A DNA stretch of 64,000 nt from Acidobacteriota bacterium (GTDB taxonomy: Bacteria; Acidobacteriota; Holophagae; Holophagales; Holophagaceae). The translations under genes were made by a program, and so were the position numbers. Shown here piece by piece: positions 49,865 through 59,962 of the stretch. The notes under the pieces are model-generated. The model was not told the origin of the DNA. It saw only the letters and a program-made list of their open reading frames with translations, and searched no databases. The DNA lies in assembly GCA_016213735.1 (NCBI GenBank), contig JACQZU010000016.1, positions 55,340 to 119,339 on the forward strand. The letters are read 5' to 3'. The number at the start of each line of letters is the position of its first letter. The first letter of the stretch is position 1.

Positions 49865-50767
49865 ATGCTCCGACCCTTCCTCGCCGCCGCCCTGCTCCTG
49901 GCGGGCGCCGCCCTGCCCTCCCTGGCCGAGGAGGACGAGGCGGGCTGCAAGGACTACCCCCTCTTCACCCGCTTCCCGAACATGTACCTCCAGGCCTGCG
50001 AGAAGCTCCAGTTCGACGCCCGCGCCTTTCCCGTGGGGCCGCCCAAGAGCCAGGCCGACCTGGCCACGAATTCCGTGGTGGTGGAGGGCCCGGTGTGGTG
50101 GTTCCAGTACGCGCTCAAGGACGGCTCCCCCATGCCCACCGGCCTCCAGATCATGCGCAACTTCGAGGCGGCCGCCCTCAAGGCCGGGGGCAGCATCGAG
50201 GGCAAGTACCCCGGCTGGTGCACCGCCAACTACGACACGGAGCGGATGCCCCGGATGGGGAACGGCTGCACCAGCTTCGCCCTGACCATGAAGTTCAGGA
50301 AGGGCGACAAGGAGATCTGGGCCTTCCTCCAGGCCAGCGACCGCGAGGGCTACTACCACCTGACCATCAGCGAGCGGGAGGCCATGAAGCAGGAGGTGGC
50401 CGTCACCGAACTGGTGGACAAGCTGGCGAAGGAGGGCTTCGTCTCCATCCAGGTGAACTTCGACACCGGCAAGGCCACCATCCGCCCCGATTCCGCCAAG
50501 GTCCTGGACGACGCCGCCGCCGCCCTCAAGGCGGCCGGAACCTTCCCGGTGGAGGTGGGCGGGCACACCGACAACAGCGGCACCCCCGAGGGAAACCAGC
50601 GCCTCTCCCAGGACCGCGCCCAGGCCGTGAAGGCCGCCCTGGTGGCCCGCGGAATCCCCGCCGCGCGCCTCAGCGCCAAGGGCTACGGCCAGACCGTCCC
50701 CGTGGCGGACAATCGCACCGAGGAAGGGCGTGCCAAGAACCGGCGCGTGGAGTTGACGAAGAAGTAG
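49865..50767 (+). CDS. OmpA-family envelope protein
   Basis: A 300-residue exported protein. The ATG at 49865 follows GGAGG and starts the signal peptide (MLRPFLAAALLLAGAALPSLA). The middle part has a unique region with several Cys (GCKDYPLF, QACEKL, GWCTAN, GNGCTSF), and the C-terminal OmpA-like domain shows IQVNFDTGKATIRPDSAKVL, GHTDNSGTPEGNQRLSQDRA and AKGYGQ ending in NRRVELTKK, which binds peptidoglycan. It should be a periplasmic or outer-membrane-linked protein tied to the wall. Confidence 0.9.
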   Translation: MLRPFLAAALLLAGAALPSLAEEDEAGCKDYPLFTRFPNMYLQACEKLQFDARAFPVGPPKSQADLATNSVVVEGPVWWFQYALKDGSPMPTGLQIMRNFEAAALKAGGSIEGKYPGWCTANYDTERMPRMGNGCTSFALTMKFRKGDKEIWAFLQASDREGYYHLTISEREAMKQEVAVTELVDKLAKEGFVSIQVNFDTGKATIRPDSAKVLDDAAAALKAAGTFPVEVGGHTDNSGTPEGNQRLSQDRAQAVKAALVARGIPAARLSAKGYGQTVPVADNRTEEGRAKNRRVELTKK

Positions 50768-50821
50768 AGGCCCACCGTCAGGGTGGAGGCACCCCGCCCC
50801 GATTCCTCCCGGTGCCCGGGA

Positions 50822-50843
50822 GCCCGACCCTTGCCGGTCGGGC
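50822..50843. terminator. Hairpin between convergent ompA-like and tyrosine phenol-lyase genes
   Basis: GCCCGACC (50822-50829) and GGTCGGGC (50836-50843) form a perfect 8-bp stem with a 6-nt loop, in the middle of a 178-nt gap between convergent genes. Further GC-rich pairing (GGGCCC repeats) follows. No T tract on either side. Confidence 0.5.
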
Positions 50844-50945
50844 CCGCAGGGCCCTGGGGCCGCATGGGGGTCCAAGCCCTGGGAGGAAGGGGTGGCCGCC
50901 CCGGGGCGCCGAAGGGAGACCCGCCCCGGATGCCCAGGCGGACCT

Positions 50946-52998
<2,053 letters not shown>

Positions 52999-53063
52999 GG
53001 AGACTCCTGCGGAGATGGCCGGATCCTACCGCCTGGGCTCCCTGGGCGCCAGCCGGCGGCCGG

Positions 53064-54092
53064 CTACTGCAGTTTCGCCAGCTCCGCCTGGATGCGCTTC
53101 CGCTGCTCCTCCTGCTTCACCATCTCCAGGGCCTTTCGGTACCAGAAGGCGGCCCGCTCCTTGTCGCCCTTGAGGGCGAAGGCCTCCCCCAGGCTGTCGT
53201 GGGCATTCCAGGAGCCGGGATGGTTCTGGACATTCTTCTGGAAGAGGGCGATGGCCTCGTCCACCTTCTTCCGGGCCAGGAGTTCGTACCCTGCCTGGTT
53301 GACTTCGGCTTCGTTGGCCACGGCCAGGGCCCGGGACCGCAGGGCCTGGGCTCCGGCCTGGTCGCCCTTCTTCTCCAGCAGTCCGGCCTTCACGCTCAGG
53401 GCGGGGTAGCTCTCCCGCATGGCCAGGGCCCGGTCCGTCCAGGTCAGGGCCTCGTCGAGGTTCACCTCCTGCTTCAGGCACCAGCCTGCGGCGGCGATCC
53501 AGCTGGCGGCGAAGAACTGGTGGAGGCCCCCCAGCTGCTCCCGCAGGCTGGCGACCACCACCTGCTTGGTGTCCACCCCGATGGGGATGGGCACCCGCAG
53601 CCGCTCCCAGCGCAGGGAGAGGGTGACCCCGGCTTCCCCTGGATCGTCGAAGGTGAAGGCCAGCCGCTCCGTGGGCTCGGTTCCCACCGGGGTCACCGCC
53701 AGCCGCACCGCGTCCTCCTTGGGGTCGTAGCCGTAGCTCCCCCAGAGGTGGGACTGGCGGCTGAAGGCCACGGTCCAGGTCGACGGCCCCGGGATCATGT
53801 GGAGCCCGTAGCGTCCCGCGGCCAGGGTGGCGTTCCCGACCTTCACCGGGGTGGAGAAGGCCACCACGGTGTTCTCGTTGGCCCCGGCCCGCCAGGGCTC
53901 CCCATGGGGCACCAGGCCCCCCCACACCTTCCTGCCCTTCACGGCGGGGCGGTTGTAGGTGACGGTGATCTCGGTGAGGCCCACCTGCTGGACCACCTGC
54001 GCCCGAGGGCTGGCGTCGGGAAGGCGCAGGGGGGGAGCCTGGGCCTGGAGCAGGGGCGAAAGGGCGAGAAGGGCGAAGACGGTCGGGCGCAT
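53064..54092 (-). CDS. DUF2911 protein with C-terminal TPR repeats
   Basis: A 342-residue exported protein. The ATG at 54090-54092 has GGAGGTG upstream and opens a signal peptide (MRPTVFALLALSPLLQAQ). The DUF2911 core is clear: SPRAQVVQQVGLTEITVTY, NRPAVKGRKVWGGLVPHGEP and ENTVVAFSTPVKVGNATLAA. Residues about 200-342 form TPR units (SVKAGLLEKKGDQAGAQALR, HDSLGEAFALKGDKERAAFW). DUF2911 proteins are common in Bacteroidetes and Acidobacteria with no known function. It is followed by nothing on its strand until the lrp gene. Confidence 0.85.
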   Translation of the reverse strand: MRPTVFALLALSPLLQAQAPPLRLPDASPRAQVVQQVGLTEITVTYNRPAVKGRKVWGGLVPHGEPWRAGANENTVVAFSTPVKVGNATLAAGRYGLHMIPGPSTWTVAFSRQSHLWGSYGYDPKEDAVRLAVTPVGTEPTERLAFTFDDPGEAGVTLSLRWERLRVPIPIGVDTKQVVVASLREQLGGLHQFFAASWIAAAGWCLKQEVNLDEALTWTDRALAMRESYPALSVKAGLLEKKGDQAGAQALRSRALAVANEAEVNQAGYELLARKKVDEAIALFQKNVQNHPGSWNAHDSLGEAFALKGDKERAAFWYRKALEMVKQEEQRKRIQAELAKLQ

Positions 54093-54284
54093 GGGACACC
54101 TCCCGGCCTCATCCTGGGCCACCGCCGGGGTCCCGGTCCCCCCGCGTGGGGCCGGCCGCCGCTGCCTGGGGCGGAAGGGCCCTCCCCGGGGGCGGGGTTC
54201 GGCGGCCGCGCGCCCCAGCCCCGTGACCGAAGTCACCCGGGCCTAACCCCAGAATCAGCCAGGAGCCCGACCCAAGGAGAAGCC

Positions 54285-55733
54285 GTGGAAAGCCTGCTCG
54301 CCGCCCCCGAGACCCAACCCCTCTGGAAGTACTTCCTGGAGCTTTCCCGCATCCCCCGCGGCTCCAAGAACGAGGCCGCCGCCGCCCAGTGGGTGGCCGA
54401 CCAGGGGAAGGCCCTGGGATGCGAGGTGGAGCGGGACGCGGTGGGCAACGTGATCCTCCGCAAGAAGGCCTCACCTGGGCGCGAGGGCCGCCCCACGACC
54501 TGCCTCCAGGCCCACGTGGACATGGTCTGCGAGAAGAACGAGGGCACGCCCCACGACTTCCTCAAGGATCCCATCCAGGTGCGGCGGGACGGCGATCTCC
54601 TCCGGGCCACGGGCACCACCCTCGGCGCGGACAACGGCATCGGCGTCTGCTCCGCCCTGGCGGTGCTCGCCAGCAAGGACATCGCCCACGGCCCCCTGGA
54701 GGTGCTGATCACCATCGACGAGGAGACCGGCCTCACCGGCGCCAACGGCCTGGTGGGGGGCCTCCTGAAGTCCAAGTACCTCCTCAACCTGGACAGCGAG
54801 GAGGAGGGCTTCCTCACCATCGGCTGCGCGGGCGGCGTGGACACCATCGTGACCCGCCCGCTCTCCCTCGCGGCCCCCCCGGCGGGAAGCCGGGCCTACC
54901 GCCTCAAGGTCTTCGGCCTCAAGGGCGGACACTCGGGCATCGACATCCACGCCGGGCGGGGGAACGCCATCCGCCTCCTGGCCCAGGTGCTCTTCGACCT
55001 GCGGCCGCAGTTCTCTTTCGAAGTGGCGGCCTTCAAGGGCGGCAACAAGCGCAACGCCATTCCCCGGGAGGCCTCGGCCACCATCGCCCTGGACCCCGCG
55101 AAGGAGGGTGCCCTGCGCGCGGCGCTGGCGGCCCAGCAGGCCCACTGGAAGGCGGCCCTGGGCGCCTTCGACCCGGGGCTCGAGCTGGCCCTGGAGCCCG
55201 CCGAGGCGGGAAAGGTGATGTCCGGCGCCGACGCCGACGCCGCCATCCGCCTGCTGCTGGCCCTGCCCCACGGCGTGGAGGCCATGAGCCCGGACATCAA
55301 GGGCCTGGTCCAGACCAGCACGAACCTGGGCGTCATCGGCACCGAGGGGGGCCGCCTGGAGATCAACCTGCTCACCCGCAGCAGCATCGACGCCTCCAAG
55401 AAGGCGCTCACGGAGCGCATCGCCGCCACCTGCGCCCTGGGAGGCTTCCAGGCCGAGCTCTCGGGCGGCTACCCCGGCTGGAAGCCCGAGCCCAGGGCCT
55501 CCCTCGTCCAGATCGTGCAGGACGCCAACCAGCAGGTCTTCGGCAAGCCCCTGGAGATCATGGCCATCCACGCGGGCCTGGAGTGCGGCCTCATCGGCGA
55601 GAAGTACCCGGACATGGAGATGGTCTCCTTCGGCCCCAGCATGTGGGACGTCCACACCCCCGACGAGCACGTGAGCATCCCCTCCGTGGGCAACTTCTGG
55701 AAGCTCCTGGTGGCCGTGCTGGAACGGGTCTGA
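54285..55733 (+). CDS. pepD: Aminoacyl-histidine dipeptidase (PepD, M20)
   Basis: A 482-residue metallopeptidase. The start is the GTG at 54285 preceded by AAGGAGA; the long upstream open frame is not coding. Zinc ligands of the M20C/PepD family are visible: QAHVDMV, the GADNGIG loop with bridging Asp, DEETGL with the catalytic Glu, and HAGLECG near the C terminus. A lid/dimerisation region (SGIDIHAGRGNAIRLLAQVL) lies between. It cleaves Xaa-His and other dipeptides in the cytoplasm. A terminator follows directly. Confidence 0.95.
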   Translation: MESLLAAPETQPLWKYFLELSRIPRGSKNEAAAAQWVADQGKALGCEVERDAVGNVILRKKASPGREGRPTTCLQAHVDMVCEKNEGTPHDFLKDPIQVRRDGDLLRATGTTLGADNGIGVCSALAVLASKDIAHGPLEVLITIDEETGLTGANGLVGGLLKSKYLLNLDSEEEGFLTIGCAGGVDTIVTRPLSLAAPPAGSRAYRLKVFGLKGGHSGIDIHAGRGNAIRLLAQVLFDLRPQFSFEVAAFKGGNKRNAIPREASATIALDPAKEGALRAALAAQQAHWKAALGAFDPGLELALEPAEAGKVMSGADADAAIRLLLALPHGVEAMSPDIKGLVQTSTNLGVIGTEGGRLEINLLTRSSIDASKKALTERIAATCALGGFQAELSGGYPGWKPEPRASLVQIVQDANQQVFGKPLEIMAIHAGLECGLIGEKYPDMEMVSFGPSMWDVHTPDEHVSIPSVGNFWKLLVAVLERV

Positions 55734-55753
55734 GGGCGGCGATTCCCATGACA

Positions 55754-55779
55754 GGGGGCGCGAGGAGGCGCCCCCTTTT
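55754..55779 (+). terminator. Terminator of pepD
   Basis: GGGGGCGC (55754-55761) and GCGCCCCC (55768-55775) form an 8-bp stem with a GAGGAG loop, followed by TTTT (55776-55779). This is the expected form of a factor-independent terminator. Confidence 0.85.
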
Positions 55780-55784
55780 CTCGC

Positions 55785-55790
55785 TAGAAT
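55785..55790 (+). promoter_or_regulatory. -10 element of the SGNH/MBOAT operon
   Basis: TAGAAT lies 6 nt after the pepD terminator and 83 nt before the first SGNH start. The position right behind a terminator supports a new transcription start for the four-gene operon. No strong -35 is present. Confidence 0.45.
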
Positions 55791-55872
55791 CCTGGGTGCC
55801 CCGTCCCGCGGGGAGACGCCGCGTGGCTCCGGGGCATGAAGCCCGGGCGGCCCGTGGCGGCATTCCAGAGTC

Positions 55873-57192
55873 ATGGTGCCCCGGACCCTCCTGCTCGCCC
55901 TCGCCCTGCTGCTGCCCCTGGAGGCCCAGGATCCCTTCGCCTCCGCCTCTCTGAGGGCCCTGCGGGCCCGGGCGGGCCTGGGCACCTTCCGCGTCCTGCA
56001 GCTGGGGGACAGCCACACGGCGGCCCGGAGCCATGCGGCCACCTGGAAGGCTCACCTCCAGGCCCAGTTCGGGGACGGCGGCTGGGGCTACGGCCTGCCC
56101 TGGACCTCCGCCCTGGCGCCCCGCTGCGGGAAGTCCCCGGGCTGGAAGCTCTCCGTGCCCACCCTGCGCAATGGCACCGACGGCCTGGGCGGACTTGGCG
56201 GCGCCTACCTGGAGGCCAGCCGGGCGGGGGAGAAGGCCTGGGTCGAGACCCCCTTCAAGCGCTTGCGGATCCACCTCCTGCGCCGCCCGGGGGGAGGCTC
56301 CGTGCGGATCCTCGTGGATGGTCGCGAACGGGGCAGTCATCTGCTGGACGGGCCCGTGGAGGCGCTCTGCGTGGAGCCTGACCTGGGGGCCGAGGGCCGC
56401 CGCCTGGAGATCGAATGCCTGGGCGGTCCCGTGCGCATCCTCGGGGTGGCCCTGGAGAACGGCCCCGGCGCCACCTATTCGGCGCTGGGCATCAACGGGG
56501 CCCAGGGATCCTGGCTGCTGCGCGGGGACCCGCTCCTGTTCGAGGCCGTGCTCCGGAAGGAGGCCCCCGACCTGCTGGTCCTGGCCTTCGGCACCAACGA
56601 GGCCAGTCTGGGAGATTTCGAACCGGAATTCTTCCGGCGCGGCCTGAAGCAGGTCCTGGACCGACTGAGGGGGGCCGCTCCCGGGTGCGCCCTGCTCCTT
56701 CTGGGGCCACCGGACGCCGTGCTGGGCCGAGGCCGCCCCGGGGCCCTGGCGGCGGTCTCCCGGATCCAGGGAGAGGCGGCCCGCGCCGCCGGGGCGCTCT
56801 TCGTCTCCCAGCAGGAGGCCATGGGCGGCGAGGCTTCGTCGCTGGCCTGGCACCGGGAAGGCCTCATGGCCCGGGACCGGGTCCACTTCACGCCCGAGGG
56901 CTACGCCCGGCTCGCCCGGGCCAGCCTGGGAGCCCTCTTCGGGCGCCTCGGCCGGGCGCGCCCGGCCGAGGCCGAGGACCCGCGCCTGGCCCGGGCCCTG
57001 CCCGGAGCCTTCGAGCTGCCCGCGGAGGCGCCCCGGCTGCTGGGCCGTTTCGAGGGTTCCGTGTCCGAGGTTGCCCCGGCTCCGAGACCGATCTACACCT
57101 TCCGCACCGAGGAAGGCCGTCTGATCATCACCGACGATCCCGCCAAGGTGGAGGGCCTGCGGGGCGCCTGGGTCGGCCGGGGGCCGCGATGA
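55873..57192 (+). CDS. Exported SGNH/GDSL hydrolase 1
   Basis: A 439-residue exported SGNH-fold enzyme. The signal peptide (residues 1-18) leads into block I GDSHTAARS at 45-48, a long insertion, block III/V GTNEASLGD near 241 and the catalytic Asp-His in RDRVHFTPEGY near 337. The last 40 residues contain YTFRTEEGRLIITDDPAKV, a short tail reminiscent of DUF4124. The nearest functional analogues are the esterase/acetyltransferase domains that act with MBOAT proteins on polysaccharides or peptidoglycan. First of four overlapping genes; it ends in an ATGA overlap. Confidence 0.85.
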   Translation: MVPRTLLLALALLLPLEAQDPFASASLRALRARAGLGTFRVLQLGDSHTAARSHAATWKAHLQAQFGDGGWGYGLPWTSALAPRCGKSPGWKLSVPTLRNGTDGLGGLGGAYLEASRAGEKAWVETPFKRLRIHLLRRPGGGSVRILVDGRERGSHLLDGPVEALCVEPDLGAEGRRLEIECLGGPVRILGVALENGPGATYSALGINGAQGSWLLRGDPLLFEAVLRKEAPDLLVLAFGTNEASLGDFEPEFFRRGLKQVLDRLRGAAPGCALLLLGPPDAVLGRGRPGALAAVSRIQGEAARAAGALFVSQQEAMGGEASSLAWHREGLMARDRVHFTPEGYARLARASLGALFGRLGRARPAEAEDPRLARALPGAFELPAEAPRLLGRFEGSVSEVAPAPRPIYTFRTEEGRLIITDDPAKVEGLRGAWVGRGPR

Positions 57193-58568
57193 GGGGGGAG
57201 AGGCCAGAGCAAGGAAGGGTTCATCCCAGGTCTCCGGTGTTGGATGTTCGACGCAGGACCGGGGGAAGGGCATGCCTGGGGGTCGGCATTCTGCTGCTCG
57301 GTCTCCTGGCGATGCCGACCCTCCAGGCGGCGGCGCCGGGCAAGCCCCCGCCCGCCCGGTCCGCGAAGAAGGCTCCGGCCCGGAAGGCCCCGCCGAAAAA
57401 GGCGCCCCGGAAGCCGGCCCCCAAGCCCGGACCCGTGGCCATCGAGGGCGCCGGGGCCCTGCGGCCCTTCTTCGCGCAGCTCGCCGCGCTGAAGGAACCC
57501 ACCACGCCGCCGGGCACGGTGGCGCGCATCCTCTTCTTCGGGGACAGCCACACCGCCGCGGACTTCTGGCCCGGGCGCCTGCGGGCCCAGCTCCAGGCCG
57601 TCTACGGCGACGGCGGCCCCGGCCTGCTGCTCCCGGCCCGGCCCTGGCGCGGCTATCCCCACGAAGGGGTGGAGCAGGACTTCGGGCGCCGCTGGCCCGG
57701 GGAGAGCCTGCGCAGCGCCGAGGGCACGGGCCGGGTGGGGTTGGCCGGGGCGGCCCTGGAGATCCCGCCCGGGGAGCGCTACGAGGTTCGCGGGGCCATC
57801 GGGGGGTTCGCGATCCAGGTGTTCGGGGTTGACGGCCTCCACCCCCTTCTCGCCCCTCCGGAGCTGTCCCCCGAGGAGCCGCCTCCCCCGCCGATCCCCC
57901 TCCGTGAAACGGAGCGGATGGTCGCCGGGGAAGGCCTTTCCCTGCGCACCTACCTTCCGGCGGACCCCGGTCCCTGGGGGTCCCTCTCCCTGGGCCTGCC
58001 CGAGGGACTGCGACTGTTGGGCCTGGACCTTCGCAGCGGCCGCACCGGCGTGGTGCTGGACGAACTGGGGATCAACGGGGCCGAACTCACCGATCTGGAA
58101 CGCTGGGACCCCCTGTTTCGCAGGGCCCTCCTGGACCAGGCCCGGCCCGCCCTGCTCGTCCTGGCCTACGGCACCAACGACCTCGGCCGCCGGGACCTGG
58201 ACGGCGCGGCCTACCGCCAGCGGGCGGCCCGCCTGTTCCGCTCCCTGATGGAAGAGAGCGGCGCGCCCCTGCTCCTGCTGGGCCCCCTGGACCGCCAGGG
58301 CCGCCGGCGGCGGGGCCAGAACTTCAAGGCGGGAGCGGCCACGGTGCTGGCCGCCATGCGGGGGGCCTGCGCCGACGCGGGTTGCGCCTTCTGGGACGTC
58401 CGGGCTGCCATGGGGGGGCCCGGGTCCATGGCCCGGTGGCGCAAGGAACGCTTGGCCCAGCGGGACCTGGTGCACCTCACGGCGGCGGGCTACCAGAAAC
58501 TCGGAGACCTCCTGCACCGGGCCCTCGACCAGGCCCGGGAGGGTTGGGCGAAGGACCTCGCGGAATGA
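57189..58568 (+). CDS. Exported SGNH/GDSL hydrolase 2
   Basis: A 459-residue SGNH enzyme starting inside the previous stop. An N-terminal anchor or signal (GVGILLLGLLAMPTLQAAA) is followed by a Pro/Ala/Lys-rich linker (about residues 48-85) and block I GDSHTAADF. The GTND block lies near residue 340 and the Asp-His in QRDLVHLTAAGY near 430. It resembles hydrolase 1 in layout (GDGGPGLLLPARP against GDGGWGYGLPWTS), showing that the two are related. It overlaps the MBOAT gene by ATGA, which implies linked synthesis. Confidence 0.85.
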   Translation: MRGERPEQGRVHPRSPVLDVRRRTGGRACLGVGILLLGLLAMPTLQAAAPGKPPPARSAKKAPARKAPPKKAPRKPAPKPGPVAIEGAGALRPFFAQLAALKEPTTPPGTVARILFFGDSHTAADFWPGRLRAQLQAVYGDGGPGLLLPARPWRGYPHEGVEQDFGRRWPGESLRSAEGTGRVGLAGAALEIPPGERYEVRGAIGGFAIQVFGVDGLHPLLAPPELSPEEPPPPPIPLRETERMVAGEGLSLRTYLPADPGPWGSLSLGLPEGLRLLGLDLRSGRTGVVLDELGINGAELTDLERWDPLFRRALLDQARPALLVLAYGTNDLGRRDLDGAAYRQRAARLFRSLMEESGAPLLLLGPLDRQGRRRRGQNFKAGAATVLAAMRGACADAGCAFWDVRAAMGGPGSMARWRKERLAQRDLVHLTAAGYQKLGDLLHRALDQAREGWAKDLAE

Positions 58569-59962
58569 ACCTCTCCGAGGCCCCCTTCCTGCTCTTCCTG
58601 GCCTGCGCCGTGCCCCTCTGCGCTTTGGCCTCCCTGCGCACGAAACGCCTGCCTCCGGGTCTCCTGGCGGGGCTGGCCCTCTTCTTCTACGCCACCTGGA
58701 ACCCCCTGTTCCTCCTGCCCCTCCTCGCGACCGCGGGGACGGACTTCCTGGCGGGCCGGCGCATCGCCGCGGCCCGGGGCCCCGCGCGCCGCGCCTGGCT
58801 GGCCCTTTCGCTGGCGGTGGACCTGGGACTCCTCCTGGCCTTCAAGGCCTGGGACCCCCTCGTGGCGGGCCTCTCCGCCTTCCACCCGCTGCACCCCGCC
58901 TGGCGCCTGGTGGCCTTCACCGGGCTCAGCTTCTACACCTTCCAGAGCCTTTCCTACGTCCTGGACGTGTACCGAGGGGACCAGGAGGCCGAAGGCTCCT
59001 TCCCGCGCTACCTGGCCTTCGTGAGCTTCTTCCCCACGATCCTGGCGGGGCCCATCACCCGGGCGGGAACCCTGCTGCCCCAGCTCGCCGGGGAAGCCCG
59101 GGTGATGGACCCCGATCTCGCGGCCAGGGGCTTTTTCCTGGTGGCCACCGGCTTCCTCAAGAAAGCCGCGGCGGATCACCTTGCGGTCCAGCTCGTGGAC
59201 CGCGTCTTCGAACAGCCGGGCTTCTTCAGCAGCCTGGAAGTGGCCGGCGGCGTCTACGCCTACGCCGCCCAGATCTACCTGGATTTCTCCGGATACAGCG
59301 ACATCGCCATCGGGGCCGCCCTCTTCCTGGGGATCCGCCTGAAGGACAATTTCAACCGGCCCTACCGCAGCGCCAGCTTGGCGGAGTTCTGGAAGCGTTG
59401 GCACATCAGCTTCTCCACCTGGCTCATGGACTACGTGTTCTTCGCCCTGCCGGGAAAGCGCCGGAAGGCGGGCCCCTACGCCGCCCTGGTGGCCACCTTC
59501 CTGGTCGGCGGCCTCTGGCACGGCGCGAGCTGGACCTTCCTCGCCTGGGGCGCCCTCCATGGCCTGGGCCTGGCGGCCTGGCGCCTGGCCGAGCCGAAGG
59601 CCCGGGGGCCCCGGGTCCCCCGCCCAGTCTGGAAGACCGTCCTCCTCGCCGGGCTCACCTTCCATGTCGTCTGCCTGGGGTGGATCTTCTTCCGGGCCGA
59701 CGGGATGGAGCAGGCCCGCCAGATCCTCTCCCGTCTTGGCGACCTCACCACGGGCCGCGGGAATCTCCCGCTGGACGCCCTCCTGATCACCGGAGGGACC
59801 CTCGCCGTGCAGTGGCTGCCGGAGGGCTGGTGGGACCGCCTCCAGGCGCGCTTCGCGGAACAGCCGGCCCCCGTGCAGGCCCTGGCCCTGGCCTCCGTGG
59901 CCCTCCTCGTGCGGAGCGCGGCGGGGGCCCGGGTCGCCTCCTTCATCTACCAGGCCTTCTGA
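58565..59962 (+). CDS. MBOAT-family O-acyltransferase (AlgI/PatA-like)
   Basis: A 465-residue membrane protein with about ten to twelve helices. Signatures of AlgI-type MBOAT proteins are present: YAAQIYLDFSGYSDIAIG, FWKRWHISFSTWL and the catalytic His in GLWHGASWTF. These enzymes move an acyl group from a cytoplasmic donor through the membrane for transfer to an extracytoplasmic polymer, usually alginate, peptidoglycan or another polysaccharide. Translation is coupled on both sides to SGNH genes, which would do the final transfer. No polymer synthase is encoded in the window, so the substrate is open. Confidence 0.93.
   Translation: MNLSEAPFLLFLACAVPLCALASLRTKRLPPGLLAGLALFFYATWNPLFLLPLLATAGTDFLAGRRIAAARGPARRAWLALSLAVDLGLLLAFKAWDPLVAGLSAFHPLHPAWRLVAFTGLSFYTFQSLSYVLDVYRGDQEAEGSFPRYLAFVSFFPTILAGPITRAGTLLPQLAGEARVMDPDLAARGFFLVATGFLKKAAADHLAVQLVDRVFEQPGFFSSLEVAGGVYAYAAQIYLDFSGYSDIAIGAALFLGIRLKDNFNRPYRSASLAEFWKRWHISFSTWLMDYVFFALPGKRRKAGPYAALVATFLVGGLWHGASWTFLAWGALHGLGLAAWRLAEPKARGPRVPRPVWKTVLLAGLTFHVVCLGWIFFRADGMEQARQILSRLGDLTTGRGNLPLDALLITGGTLAVQWLPEGWWDRLQARFAEQPAPVQALALASVALLVRSAAGARVASFIYQAF

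Noticed and set aside
56415..57188. Upstream extension of SGNH hydrolase 2
   Set aside because: The frame is open for 258 more codons but overlaps SGNH hydrolase 1; the ATGA-overlap start and the following anchor sequence mark the true beginning.
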